The position numbers were made by a program, and so were the translations under genes. The notes below the pieces were generated by a model. That model did not search any database, was not told the origin of the DNA, and worked only from the letters and a program-made list of their open reading frames with translations. Positions 17,902 to 26,336 of a DNA stretch of 64,000 nt are shown here, piece by piece. The stretch comes from Halotia wernerae (GTDB lineage Bacteria; Cyanobacteriota; Cyanobacteriia; Cyanobacteriales; Nostocaceae), in assembly GCA_034931985.1 (NCBI GenBank), contig JAYGHB010000005.1:62001-126000 (forward strand), given 5' to 3'. Each line of letters opens with the position of its first letter. The first letter of the stretch is position 1.

Positions 17902-19005
17902 TTATCGACCCAGGACTTCAATACGCACTGGTGCTACACCACTGCTGATCATTCCCAAAAGCCGAGCTGCACCAGCAGACACATCAATAATCCGTCCCCG
18001 AATGTATGGGCCTCGATCATTGATTCGTAACACCACAGAACGACCGTTGCGAGTGTTAGTAACACGGACTTTTGTCCCAAGGGGCAAGCTGCGATGGGCT
18101 GCGGTCATGCCTTCTGGATTGAATCTCTCACCGCTAGCAGTTTGGCTACCAGAACCGTCGTAGCCGTAATAGGAAGCCATCCCTTTAAAGTTGAGCCGCA
18201 CTTTGCTGGCTATTTGTTGCGGTAGATTTTGTATGGAAATTGTTGCACGCGCTGGTAAGTCAGCAATTTCCTTGATGGGAGATGCATTACCTATGAGTCG
18301 TCGCAAACGATTGGTTGCTTGTAATGCATCTTCTGCAAGATTTTTGGTGGTACCTGCTAACCGGGTATTTTCATTAATTTCCACCAATTCTTGTTTATTG
18401 ATTTTAATCGCATAGCGATCGCTTGGCTGTTGTTGGCTAGAGGAGCTTTTATTTTGGGCTTGAGTAGCTACTGTAGATTCGCCTTCTCCCTTCCAACTTA
18501 CTGTAATCTGATCGGCAGCCACATTTTCTTGGATCATCTGGTTGATTTTAGCTGCTATTACCCCAGCTCTTTGAACCGGATCATTTTGAAGCGAGCTAAT
18601 CTGGTTTCTTGCATCCTTTAAAGGGCCAACACTCGCCACCTTTACCGAGTTATCACTAACAAGGGCGTACGGTTGCACGCCCTTAGCATCTCCAATTACA
18701 CCAACTTTTGTATTAACACTCGCAACAGGCTTAGAACTCAAAAAGGTGATAACTGGAATATTTCGGATAAACAAGGTTGCCGCCTGACGGCCCCCAATGT
18801 TGTGAGAATGGATGGTTGTAATCACAGCATCCGAGGTTGGTTTCCCTGCTGGGGATTGGAACTCGCCTACCTTAACAACATTACTAGCTGGTGATTTTTG
18901 GGAATCTGAAACACTTTCTTTGGTAGTTTGAGCGCGACCGACTGAGGGCATTCCCAAAACAGTCAGAAACAGGGCGACAATAGTCCACAAATGTCTTTGA
19001 TTCAT
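17902..19005 (-). CDS. RlpA-like septal ring lytic transglycosylase
   Basis: 367 aa. Signal peptide at residues 1 to about 25 (TIVALFLTVLGMPSVGRAQ), a long low-conservation middle, and a C-terminal double-psi beta-barrel from about residue 275: ASYYGYDGSGSQTASGERFN, AAHRSLPLGTKVRVTN and INDRGPYIRGRIIDVS with the catalytic-type Asp/His positions. RlpA proteins cut naked glycan strands of peptidoglycan at the septum. No SPOR domain is present, as is usual in cyanobacterial versions. Filamentous septum remodelling is a plausible but unproven role. Confidence 0.9.
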   Translation of the reverse strand: MNQRHLWTIVALFLTVLGMPSVGRAQTTKESVSDSQKSPASNVVKVGEFQSPAGKPTSDAVITTIHSHNIGGRQAATLFIRNIPVITFLSSKPVASVNTKVGVIGDAKGVQPYALVSDNSVKVASVGPLKDARNQISSLQNDPVQRAGVIAAKINQMIQENVAADQITVSWKGEGESTVATQAQNKSSSSQQQPSDRYAIKINKQELVEINENTRLAGTTKNLAEDALQATNRLRRLIGNASPIKEIADLPARATISIQNLPQQIASKVRLNFKGMASYYGYDGSGSQTASGERFNPEGMTAAHRSLPLGTKVRVTNTRNGRSVVLRINDRGPYIRGRIIDVSAGAARLLGMISSGVAPVRIEVLGR

Positions 19006-19952
19006 GCGTCCGATTTTAAAGCGACTGTAGAACAGCAGTTATTCGGTTCGTGGGATTCCTTTAGCCACTTGTTTGTGAGTGACATATCCTTTACAAGTCG
19101 AACTCGTTCTGCTTTCACTTTTTATTTATTAACTGCAACAGATTAACATGAACCTTTAGGCTTGGGGATCAGGGTTTTAGCGTAGATTTTACTAACTTCA
19201 TCAACTTCAAATTCCAGTTTGAGGGGCGAAACCTTTCTCAAATGAGCATTGTGACTATGTAACGTTTTTTTCGTTTAGCAAAATCTTTCTTATCAAAATT
19301 TAATATTTTGGATAATTTAAATTAGCTGTGACTCTTCTGAGGAAGATTGTATGTTATGCAACATATAATTTTTTTTAATACAAGTTATAAAAATTAAATA
19401 TGTGAAGGAAAAAACTCACTAAAAATGCTTCATTAGTTTTAGTTCACCAAGTCTTAATATTTGATTAAAATTAAGCTATATCAAGACTCACAGATAAATT
19501 TATTTTTCAACAACCTAGTATCAATGAGATTTTTTTGCAGTTTTTACGCAAAAGTTTTTAAGTATATATCCTTAAAAAGATTACTCATTTTAGTAGCTCA
19601 GATAGCAACAATTAACAGTAATAATCAGTAAAAAATTAAGTATATTTGTAGCTAGCGTTTTTTATACTTGAAGAAAAAACAGTGAGAAAATACTCATTAA
19701 AGCGTGTAAAACGACTTATCGATGTGATAAAAAAAACAGGCTAAATACTTAGCACAAGTAGTTGATTATTAAGTATGAGTTTTTAAAGCAGGCGATTACC
19801 CCCACCCAGACCAATATCGTCAAATGCCGCCTAACTAATATGGTAGGATTTGGCAATACTTAGCGGTAGTTCCATAAACAAGCAATCAGCAGCAGACTTT
19901 CTTGGCGTGAGCTCCGGGCGAATCAGCTAAAATATTTAACTAACTAAAACTC
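19006..19952. other. Long AT-rich intergenic region
   Basis: About 950 nt with no supported gene or RNA on either strand. It separates the minus-strand rlpA-like gene from the plus-strand DNA methyltransferase and must hold both promoters. Base composition is more AT-rich than the flanking genes, compatible with acquired DNA around the methyltransferase. No tRNA, direct-repeat boundary or integrase was seen. Confidence 0.5.
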
Positions 19953-20867
19953 TTGACAAAAGAAAAAATAATATTAAAACAAAAAAATATTTTCACACCT
20001 TATTATACTCAAAAAAATGGAGTAGCCTACTGGGGTGATAGTTTTGAACTTACTAAATTAATTGATGAAAATAGCATTAATTTAATTTTAACCTCTCCTC
20101 CATTTGCTCTGACACGTCAAAAAGAATATGGCAATGAAAGTGCGGATAAATATATTGAATGGTTTTTACCTTTCGCTTACGAATTTAAAAGGGTAATAGC
20201 AGATAATGGTTCATTTGTTTTAGATTTAGGGGGTGCTTACCTTCCTGGTAATCCGGTGCGGAGTATTTATCAATATGAGCTTTTAGTGAAATTGTGTAAG
20301 GAAGTGGGCTTTTTTCTTGCCCAAGAATTCTACCACTATAATCCGGCTCGATTGCCTACCCCTGCGGAGTGGGTGACAATCAGACGGATTCGTGTAAAAG
20401 ATTCTGTAAATGTAGTTTGGTGGTTATCGAAAACACCAAACCCCAAAGCAGATAACAGAAAAGTTTTAAAGCCATATAGCCAAAGTATGAAGCAATTACT
20501 CAAAAATGGTTATAAAGCTAAAATACGTCCAAGTGGACATGATATTTCTGAGAAATTCCAAAAAGATAACCAAGGCGCAATTCCACCAAACGTCTTAGAA
20601 ATTGCGAATACTGAATCAAATAGTGCTTATTTACGCCGTTGTAAAGCAGCAGCAATTAAACCCCACCCAGCACGTTTTCCCCAAGGGTTTGCCGAGTTTT
20701 TTATCAAATTTTTAACTGACGAAGGTGATCTAGTTTTAGATCCATTCGCAGGTTCTAATACAACTGGATTTGTTGCTGAAACTCTAAAACGCCGATGGAT
20801 ATCTTTTGAAATTAATGAGGATTATCTTTTGGGTAGTCGTTACAGATTTAGTCAATGGTTAGACTAA
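19953..20867 (+). CDS. Orphan DNA methyltransferase, N4-cytosine-type (beta class)
   Basis: 304 aa. Catalytic motif IV is LTSPPF (residues 46-51), the SPP form typical of N4-cytosine enzymes. The SAM-binding motif I, DPFAGSNTTGFVAE, comes near the C-terminus; this order defines the beta class. The middle has FVLDLGGAYLPGNP and the C-terminal part AIKPHPARFPQGFAEFFI. The start is a TTG at 19953, with stop codons just upstream. No restriction endonuclease is adjacent, so it may be a solitary regulator or genome-marking enzyme like the Dmt methylases of cyanobacteria. Target sequence not predictable. Confidence 0.85.
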   Translation: MTKEKIILKQKNIFTPYYTQKNGVAYWGDSFELTKLIDENSINLILTSPPFALTRQKEYGNESADKYIEWFLPFAYEFKRVIADNGSFVLDLGGAYLPGNPVRSIYQYELLVKLCKEVGFFLAQEFYHYNPARLPTPAEWVTIRRIRVKDSVNVVWWLSKTPNPKADNRKVLKPYSQSMKQLLKNGYKAKIRPSGHDISEKFQKDNQGAIPPNVLEIANTESNSAYLRRCKAAAIKPHPARFPQGFAEFFIKFLTDEGDLVLDPFAGSNTTGFVAETLKRRWISFEINEDYLLGSRYRFSQWLD

Positions 20868-21020
20868 CTTAAGAGTGGGTAGCCAGGAGTGAGTAAATAA
20901 AATTTATAACTCATAACCCCAGTAGGGAACAGGGCACAAGGAACAGGTTTAAAATTATCTTGGTGTCAGGATTTTTTGATTAGCTTTTGTTCTAACCTAC
21001 TTGGTAACTGCTATATTTAC

Positions 21021-21233
21021 TCAAATCTCTCCATTAACTTGCATTTGATGAACTTGATCTGCTAACTCTTGACGACTTTGATCATCTAGCTTGTCAATTG
21101 CTAACATCCCCATGAGAATCACCTCTTTCAAAGTCAAACGTGTCGAATGTGCCTGTTTTTGCACAATCTCCTTAATAATTGGACTAACACCGATCGCCGT
21201 ACTAGCTCTAGCCACAGAATAATAGGTAAACAT
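21021..21233 (-). CDS. Hypothetical small protein
   Basis: 70 aa, predicted helical (ISPIIKEIVQKQAHSTRLTL-like segment, then MGMLAIDKLDDQSRQELADQ). The LDDQSRQELADQV pattern resembles short regulatory or antitoxin-like helices, but no family is recognised. It is a lone gene convergent with the methyltransferase. Confidence 0.5.
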   Translation of the reverse strand: MFTYYSVARASTAIGVSPIIKEIVQKQAHSTRLTLKEVILMGMLAIDKLDDQSRQELADQVHQMQVNGEI

Positions 21234-21651
21234 AAATAACTTCGCCTAAATCTTAGCACTTATAACAAAGCTCTTCTATAATCAATCAGACTCAATTTGA
21301 TTGTGTAAAAACTTATATATACGTGTTTAAGTACAAGTTTTAAATTCCAATGATTAATCAAGAGAATAATCGCAGACTCTACTTGGTATAGCTTGCTATA
21401 TACGTAAAATAGAGTTATTCAGGAGAATGATAGTAGCGATCGCTAGATTAAGGCATATAAAACCACTTAAATTTGAAGATGTTGGAGATCAGCAATTGTC
21501 TGAGCATGTGTTTAATAACAACATAGTTAACCAATTGGGCGATCGCCATATTGAAGATGCTGGTTACACCACAGTTACAATATAAAGATGTAAAAAATAT
21601 TTTTCGGCAAAACGCAAAAATATTTTCTGGTGTGATGGTGGGAGGCAAAAA
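21234..21651. other. Intergenic upstream of the RNA methyltransferase
   Basis: No convincing gene. A 52-codon frame from ATG 21427 to stop 21585 has two HIP1-type palindromes and no recognisable family. GGGAGG at about 21640 serves the next gene. Confidence 0.4.
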
Positions 21652-22392
21652 ATGGGATTGGCTGGGTTAAGAATTGTATTGGTAGAGCCAGCTGGCCCCC
21701 TTAACGTCGGAGCGATCGCCAGAGCAATGAAAAATTTTGGTTTACAGCAATTAGTTTTAGTCAATCCCCAATGTGATCGCTTATCAGTGGAAGCTTTGAG
21801 AATGGCAGTTCATGCCAAAGAGATTTTAGAATCTGCGGTGATCGTCGCCACATTACCAGAAGCATTACAAGGATGTGTAAAGGCGATCGCTACTACTGCT
21901 CGTGTGCGTGATTGGGAAGCACCTTTAGAAAATCCTCGCACAGCACTACCCTGGTTACTAGAATCACCCATCCAACCCGCAGCATTGATTTTTGGCAGGG
22001 AAGATCGGGGATTAAGCAATGAAGAATTAAATTACGCTCAGCGGTTTATTCGCATTCCCACAAATGAAAGTTATGCATCTTTGAATTTAGCTACTGCGGT
22101 GGCAATCTGCTGTTATGAACTAGCACAATATGCAGAGTTACCTGAAACTCAGACCCCAAAGGAAACCGAATTAGCACCTTTGGAACTTGTAGAATCGTAC
22201 TACCAACAATTAGAATCATTACTACTAAATATTGGATATCTGTATCCCCATACGGCAGCCAGCCGCATGGAAAAATTCCGGCTACTTTATAATCGTACTC
22301 ACCTCCAAACCAAGGAGGTTACAATGCTGTTAGGAATTTTGCGACAGGTAGAATGGGCAATTAAAACCCATAGAGAAGGTGAAAACTCATAA
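21652..22392 (+). CDS. TrmH/TrmJ-type RNA methyltransferase (SpoU family)
   Basis: 246 aa SPOUT methyltransferase. Motif 1: RIVLVEPAGPLNVGAIARAM with KNFGL; motif 2: FGREDRGLSNEEL; motif 3: IPTNESYASLNLATAVAICC. These form the knotted SAM site of 2'-O-ribose methylases. The order and the C-terminal helical part fit the TrmJ subgroup (tRNA Cm/Um32), but an rRNA target cannot be excluded. Good ribosome site GGGAGG. Followed after about 170 nt by the beta-lactamase-fold gene. Confidence 0.9.
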   Translation: MGLAGLRIVLVEPAGPLNVGAIARAMKNFGLQQLVLVNPQCDRLSVEALRMAVHAKEILESAVIVATLPEALQGCVKAIATTARVRDWEAPLENPRTALPWLLESPIQPAALIFGREDRGLSNEELNYAQRFIRIPTNESYASLNLATAVAICCYELAQYAELPETQTPKETELAPLELVESYYQQLESLLLNIGYLYPHTAASRMEKFRLLYNRTHLQTKEVTMLLGILRQVEWAIKTHREGENS

Positions 22393-22565
22393 TACATCGT
22401 TTAATATATACGCAATTATCCCCCCAAAATAGTTAATATGGCTTAAACTAAACACGAAAATGCTACCCAGTAGCAAAGGGTGATTTCCGCATCAAGCTAC
22501 TTAAGCAGTGAGTTTTGGGTCGGGAGTCTGCAAGGAAACATTCGAGTGGGTCACAAGGAGGAAAA

Positions 22566-24071
22566 GTGTCAGAGTCAAGTGACAAACTAAGAGCTTTCTC
22601 GCGGCGTCAACCCGTAAACCGCCGCCAGCGCTCGCGTAAAGTTCAAAAAGTAGAACAGAAAAAAGTTAAAGTTCCCAACCAGCAAGGTGTTTCTGTAGGA
22701 GAAACGGCGTTAGTACGCCTAAATAAAAATAATCATGTTAGCTCCCCTCCTGTTGCTGCTGGAACACAAAGATCAAAATCTAGGGTAGTTATGCCGACAG
22801 TCGTGAAACCAATCCCTCATGTTAAGGGTAAGGTTCCACCATTCAACCCCAACACTATGAATTTAAAGACAGTACGGGTACAGAAGCAGCCTGTACAAAA
22901 AATAGGCAGACGAGTGTCACGCAAGACGCGGTTAAAGCCAATGGCCAGAACCCTGTTGTATCTATTGCGGTTGTTGATTGTGGGAATTGGGATGGGTGCG
23001 ATTGTCGGCACAGTGTTGTCAATTTTAGACCCGGCTACTCGCATGACCCCAACGTCTTCAGCGCAATCTAGCACTAATAATATTGGGCAAACTCAGCCGC
23101 AATCTACCTCAGATAATCCAGTTGCAGCTTCGAGTTTATATCTATCCCAAGAAATTCTACCTTTGAAAAATGCCGTGCAGACTTTGGCGGCAACAAATTC
23201 AAGTCTCACACCTGGAGTTTTCTTAGTTGATTTAGACACTGGTGGATATGTGGATTTAAATGGTACTGCCAGTTTTTCTGCTGCTAGCACGATTAAAATA
23301 CCAATTTTGGTTGCCTTTTTTCAAGATGTAGATGCCGGAAAAGTTCGTCTAGATGAAATGCTCACCATACAACAAGATATGGTGGCTGGTGGTTCTGGAA
23401 ATCTGCAATATAAACCAGCCAGAACTCAGTATAACGCTCTGGAAGTAGCCACAAAAATGATTACAATCAGCGACAACACAGCAACCAATATGCTGATTGC
23501 ACGACTGGGAGGTGTGGAAGCACTGAATCAGCGTTTTCGTAGTTGGGGATTGACAACTACAATGATTCGCAATCAACTTCCAGATTTGGCAGGGACAAAC
23601 ACTACTAGCCCTAAAGAATTGGCGAATTTGATGGCTATAGTTAATCAGGGAAATTTTGTGAGTATGCGATCGCGCGATTTAATGCTCGACATCATGCGCC
23701 GTACAGAGAGAGACAATCTACTACCATCTGGTTTGGGATCAGGGGCGAGAACCTATCATAAAACAGGCGATATTGGCACAATGCTGGCAGATGCAGGTTT
23801 AATTGATACTCCCACTGGCAAACGCTATATAGTTGCTGTGATGGTCAAACGTCCTACTAATGACCCGCGTGCGGAAAAACTGATTAGCTCAATTTCTCGT
23901 GCAGCTTATCAACAGTTAACCCAAAATGTTGCTGCACCAAGCAACACTATAAATACAGTACCCATCATTGGTTATCCATCTCCTATGATCACTCCTACTG
24001 TAGGAAATACTACACAGATGAATGGTTATCAGTCCCCAGCCATGACTCCACAACATTATCCTCCCAGATAA
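22566..24071 (+). CDS. Class A beta-lactamase-fold serine hydrolase, membrane anchored
   Basis: About 501 aa. A basic N-terminal tail is followed by a transmembrane helix (LLYLLRLLIVGIGMGAIVGT) and a periplasmic domain with all three serine-enzyme motifs: S-x-x-K in SAASTIKIPIL, SDN in SDNTATNMLIARLGG, and KTG in YHKTGDIGTM. The omega-loop glutamate motif is not evident, so it may be a peptidoglycan enzyme rather than an antibiotic-degrading one. AAGGAGG sits 4 nt before GTG 22566, which is chosen over the upstream TTG at 22515. The C-terminus is Pro/Ser/Thr-rich. Confidence 0.85.
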   Translation: MSESSDKLRAFSRRQPVNRRQRSRKVQKVEQKKVKVPNQQGVSVGETALVRLNKNNHVSSPPVAAGTQRSKSRVVMPTVVKPIPHVKGKVPPFNPNTMNLKTVRVQKQPVQKIGRRVSRKTRLKPMARTLLYLLRLLIVGIGMGAIVGTVLSILDPATRMTPTSSAQSSTNNIGQTQPQSTSDNPVAASSLYLSQEILPLKNAVQTLAATNSSLTPGVFLVDLDTGGYVDLNGTASFSAASTIKIPILVAFFQDVDAGKVRLDEMLTIQQDMVAGGSGNLQYKPARTQYNALEVATKMITISDNTATNMLIARLGGVEALNQRFRSWGLTTTMIRNQLPDLAGTNTTSPKELANLMAIVNQGNFVSMRSRDLMLDIMRRTERDNLLPSGLGSGARTYHKTGDIGTMLADAGLIDTPTGKRYIVAVMVKRPTNDPRAEKLISSISRAAYQQLTQNVAAPSNTINTVPIIGYPSPMITPTVGNTTQMNGYQSPAMTPQHYPPR

Positions 24072-24089
24072 AGTTTACATTCTACGCTT

Positions 24090-24455
24090 ATGGAATCTAC
24101 CACCCCCTCAATCCAATTTTTTGCAGGTATTTTTGAAGAACTAAGTAATGTCAGTTTGCGATGTGAAGTCCGTACTGGTAAACGCATCGTCTTGATGATT
24201 TTCAATCAATTGCAAGCTTTGGAAAGATTCAACAGCTTCACAAAACCATCTTTAAATTCTTTGCTATTAACTGATCAAGAAGGTGAAATTCGCGTTACTC
24301 CTTCTTCTACTCGATTCATTTTTGGGGGTGATGAGGGTGATGAACTACAGCGGGTAGAGTGCAAATTTGAAGTTGAGCAAGATGAACACATGGAAAGATT
24401 TATGCGATTTATGCATCGTTATGCCGAGGCTAACGAGATGGAGTATAAAGCGTAA
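24090..24455 (+). CDS. psb28: Photosystem II assembly protein Psb28 paralogue
   Basis: 121 aa. Opens with IQFFAGIFEELSNVSLRCEV, carries LLLTDQEGEIRVTPSSTRFI and ends with ERFMRFMHRYAEANEMEYKA, the conserved tail of Psb28 (RFMRFM-RYAE). Classic Psb28 has a more conserved first half, so this is likely the second form, Psb28-2. Psb28 proteins bind the stromal face of the CP47 assembly module and protect PSII intermediates. It lies 18 nt after the beta-lactamase-like gene, same strand, and may be co-transcribed with it. Confidence 0.85.
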   Translation: MESTTPSIQFFAGIFEELSNVSLRCEVRTGKRIVLMIFNQLQALERFNSFTKPSLNSLLLTDQEGEIRVTPSSTRFIFGGDEGDELQRVECKFEVEQDEHMERFMRFMHRYAEANEMEYKA

Positions 24456-24472
24456 TTCGTAATGACCGAAAC

Positions 24473-24524
24473 AATTAAAAATTAAAAATTAAAAATTAAA
24501 AATTAAAAATTAAAAATTAAAAAT
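24473..24524. repeat. Heptanucleotide tandem repeat (ATTAAAA)n
   Basis: About seven copies of a 7-bp AATTAAA-type unit follow the psb28 stop. Such short tandem repeats are typical of heterocystous cyanobacteria and vary in number between strains. Confidence 0.85.
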
Positions 24525-24652
24525 TTTAGAAATAATCAGTAGTTTTTAATTGATTAATTGAGGGTACAAGTCCCTGTTTTTAAATAGATTGATTTGGGAT
24601 TTTTATTTTCCCGGAAACTGGTATATCCCACTTCTTCACTCGACATTCTGGT

Positions 24653-24788
24653 CAGGACTTACGCAAAAATGGACAAAAAGCTTAATTTATCGAACCGCCA
24701 AGATGCCAAGAACGCCTTCTCTACGAGAGGCTTCCGCCAACGCGCAGCGTCTCGTAGAGAAGAATTGGTAGAGCGTGCGTAAGTCCTA
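24653..24788. mobile_element. MITE-like element with 5-bp target duplication
   Basis: Ends AGGACTTACGCA (24654-24665) and TGCGTAAGTCCT (24776-24787) are perfect 12-bp inverted repeats. CTGGT stands on both outer sides, a likely 5-bp target duplication. Inside is a nested palindrome TTCTCTACGAGA ... TCTCGTAGAGAA of the dispersed-repeat type. No transposase inside, so it needs one in trans. Confidence 0.7.
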
Positions 24789-24931
24789 CTGGTGACTAAG
24801 TGCTAAATATCCTAAAGATTGGATACGGACTAGAAAAATCGATAAAATTACAGGTAGGCTAATGCTGATAACTACAAGTTTTTTAATCATGGAAAAAATC
24901 TAGAATTTTTATCCTTTGATGCTCAATCCAG

Positions 24932-26251
24932 CTATTCATTCATATTATGATAAGTAGCAACCGCAGAAGGTGATATCCGGTTCAAATAGCGGAATATCCA
25001 ATATTTAAAAATAGTATCTAAAATCACTGGAAAGGTGGCGATAAATAAGAAGATAAAATCTCTATTTGCTGGTAAGCCCCAGTGGCGTGATACACCTTCT
25101 AGTATTACTTCCCAGCCATGAGGAGAGTGAAATCCTACAAATATATCAGTAAACAAAATGATAATAAAAGCTTTGGCACTGTCACTTAGACCATAAACAA
25201 CATGATCAAAGAAATCTTTTACTACCGCTATAGAAGGCTTACTAGCAAGTAACAACCAAATGAAAGCACCAACAGAGAAAATATCTGAAAAAACATTTTT
25301 AATCGCATTAGCACTTTCACCACGGAATTGTTCTGCAATTTCACTTGCCTTTTCTTTCATTTGATTTTCTAGATCTTCGGAAGATAAGGGCGGAGCATTG
25401 CTAATCAAATTTTCAAACTTAATTCTTTCTTCAAATCTTTGCAGTTCTACCAGTGCTTCTTCTTCCATCTCGGTATTAAGGAAAATTTGCACTGTTTCAG
25501 AGCTTCTAAAATTTTCAATAAGTGGCCCTACTAACAAAGCTTTAGATATTTGATGTGTTAAAAGTGGTATGATAATCAGTAGTAAGAGAAATCTAATAGA
25601 TATTATTGTTCTTTTTTGAGTTTGACGAAAATTTTGAACAACGTCTTGTTCCGAATTGGGATCTAATTCAACTTGCAGACGACTGATAGTACTTAAAATT
25701 GATCGAGGTAATATCCCTGTGGTGTTAGTTTTTCCTCGCTTTTTTGGACTATTATCTGGATTTGTCTTTGATGGTTTCGGCTGTAATGGTTGAGCAACTG
25801 TCGGCTCAACTTTCACAATTTGAGGTTTATTGATTCCAACCGGAGAAATCATTTCATAATTAAAATTAGTGTATTTATTTGTAATTTCATCAATGAATTT
25901 TAATTTTTCTAAAATTAAGGCAGGATTGGGATATTCTATACCAGTTTTTTGAGCAGCTTTTTGATTAGATTCATTTGAGAACCAACGGCTAGCTTTAAAC
26001 TCTGTCAGTCGCATCCGGACAATTTTTAATTGTTTTTTCAACTCAGACTCAAAATAATCCATCACACTGTTGCTATAGATGGCTGAGTTGAAGTCTATTT
26101 TATTACCATTGAAATGCTCGTCTTCTATTGCCTTAATCTGTAATGCAGCCTTGTAAGCTTCTTCCAGAGAACGCTCTGGGGTTTGTAAGTACCATCGATA
26201 AACAGATAGTAAAAAAGGATAAATTTTTTGGCTAAAAACAGAAGTTTTCAT
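24932..26251 (-). CDS. pxcA: Proton extrusion protein PxcA (CemA/CotA family)
   Basis: 439 aa. N-terminal half is soluble and characteristic: YRWYLQTPERSLEEAYKAAL then QIKAIEDEHFNGNKI. The C-terminal half has about four membrane spans (ISIRFLLLLIIIPLLTHQI; IWLLLASKPSIAVV; AFIIILFTDIFVGFHSPHGW; FIATFPVILDTIFKYWIF). PxcA is needed for light-induced proton release and so for CO2 and nitrate uptake and pH balance; chloroplast CemA is its homologue. Divergently transcribed from the next gene with about 85 nt between. Confidence 0.95.
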   Translation of the reverse strand: MKTSVFSQKIYPFLLSVYRWYLQTPERSLEEAYKAALQIKAIEDEHFNGNKIDFNSAIYSNSVMDYFESELKKQLKIVRMRLTEFKASRWFSNESNQKAAQKTGIEYPNPALILEKLKFIDEITNKYTNFNYEMISPVGINKPQIVKVEPTVAQPLQPKPSKTNPDNSPKKRGKTNTTGILPRSILSTISRLQVELDPNSEQDVVQNFRQTQKRTIISIRFLLLLIIIPLLTHQISKALLVGPLIENFRSSETVQIFLNTEMEEEALVELQRFEERIKFENLISNAPPLSSEDLENQMKEKASEIAEQFRGESANAIKNVFSDIFSVGAFIWLLLASKPSIAVVKDFFDHVVYGLSDSAKAFIIILFTDIFVGFHSPHGWEVILEGVSRHWGLPANRDFIFLFIATFPVILDTIFKYWIFRYLNRISPSAVATYHNMNE

Positions 26252-26336
26252 TGTGGGCAGTCATCCAGCATTTGTGGTAATTCTTAACCTTAAGTTAACG
26301 CACAAGGTATACTAGCAAATCTAGAGGAGAAGATTT

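Noticed and set aside
21427..21585. 52-codon plus-strand frame
   Set aside because: Contains HIP1-type palindromes, AGGAG is too near the ATG, and no family is seen; kept only as a note.
24473..24524. AT-rich repeats as an origin-like array
   Set aside because: Plain heptanucleotide repeat, no DnaA boxes or dnaA nearby.
24561..24579. GGGTACAAGTCCC resembling a tRNA T-arm
   Set aside because: No D-arm, anticodon arm or acceptor stem around it; no tRNA gene found in the window.
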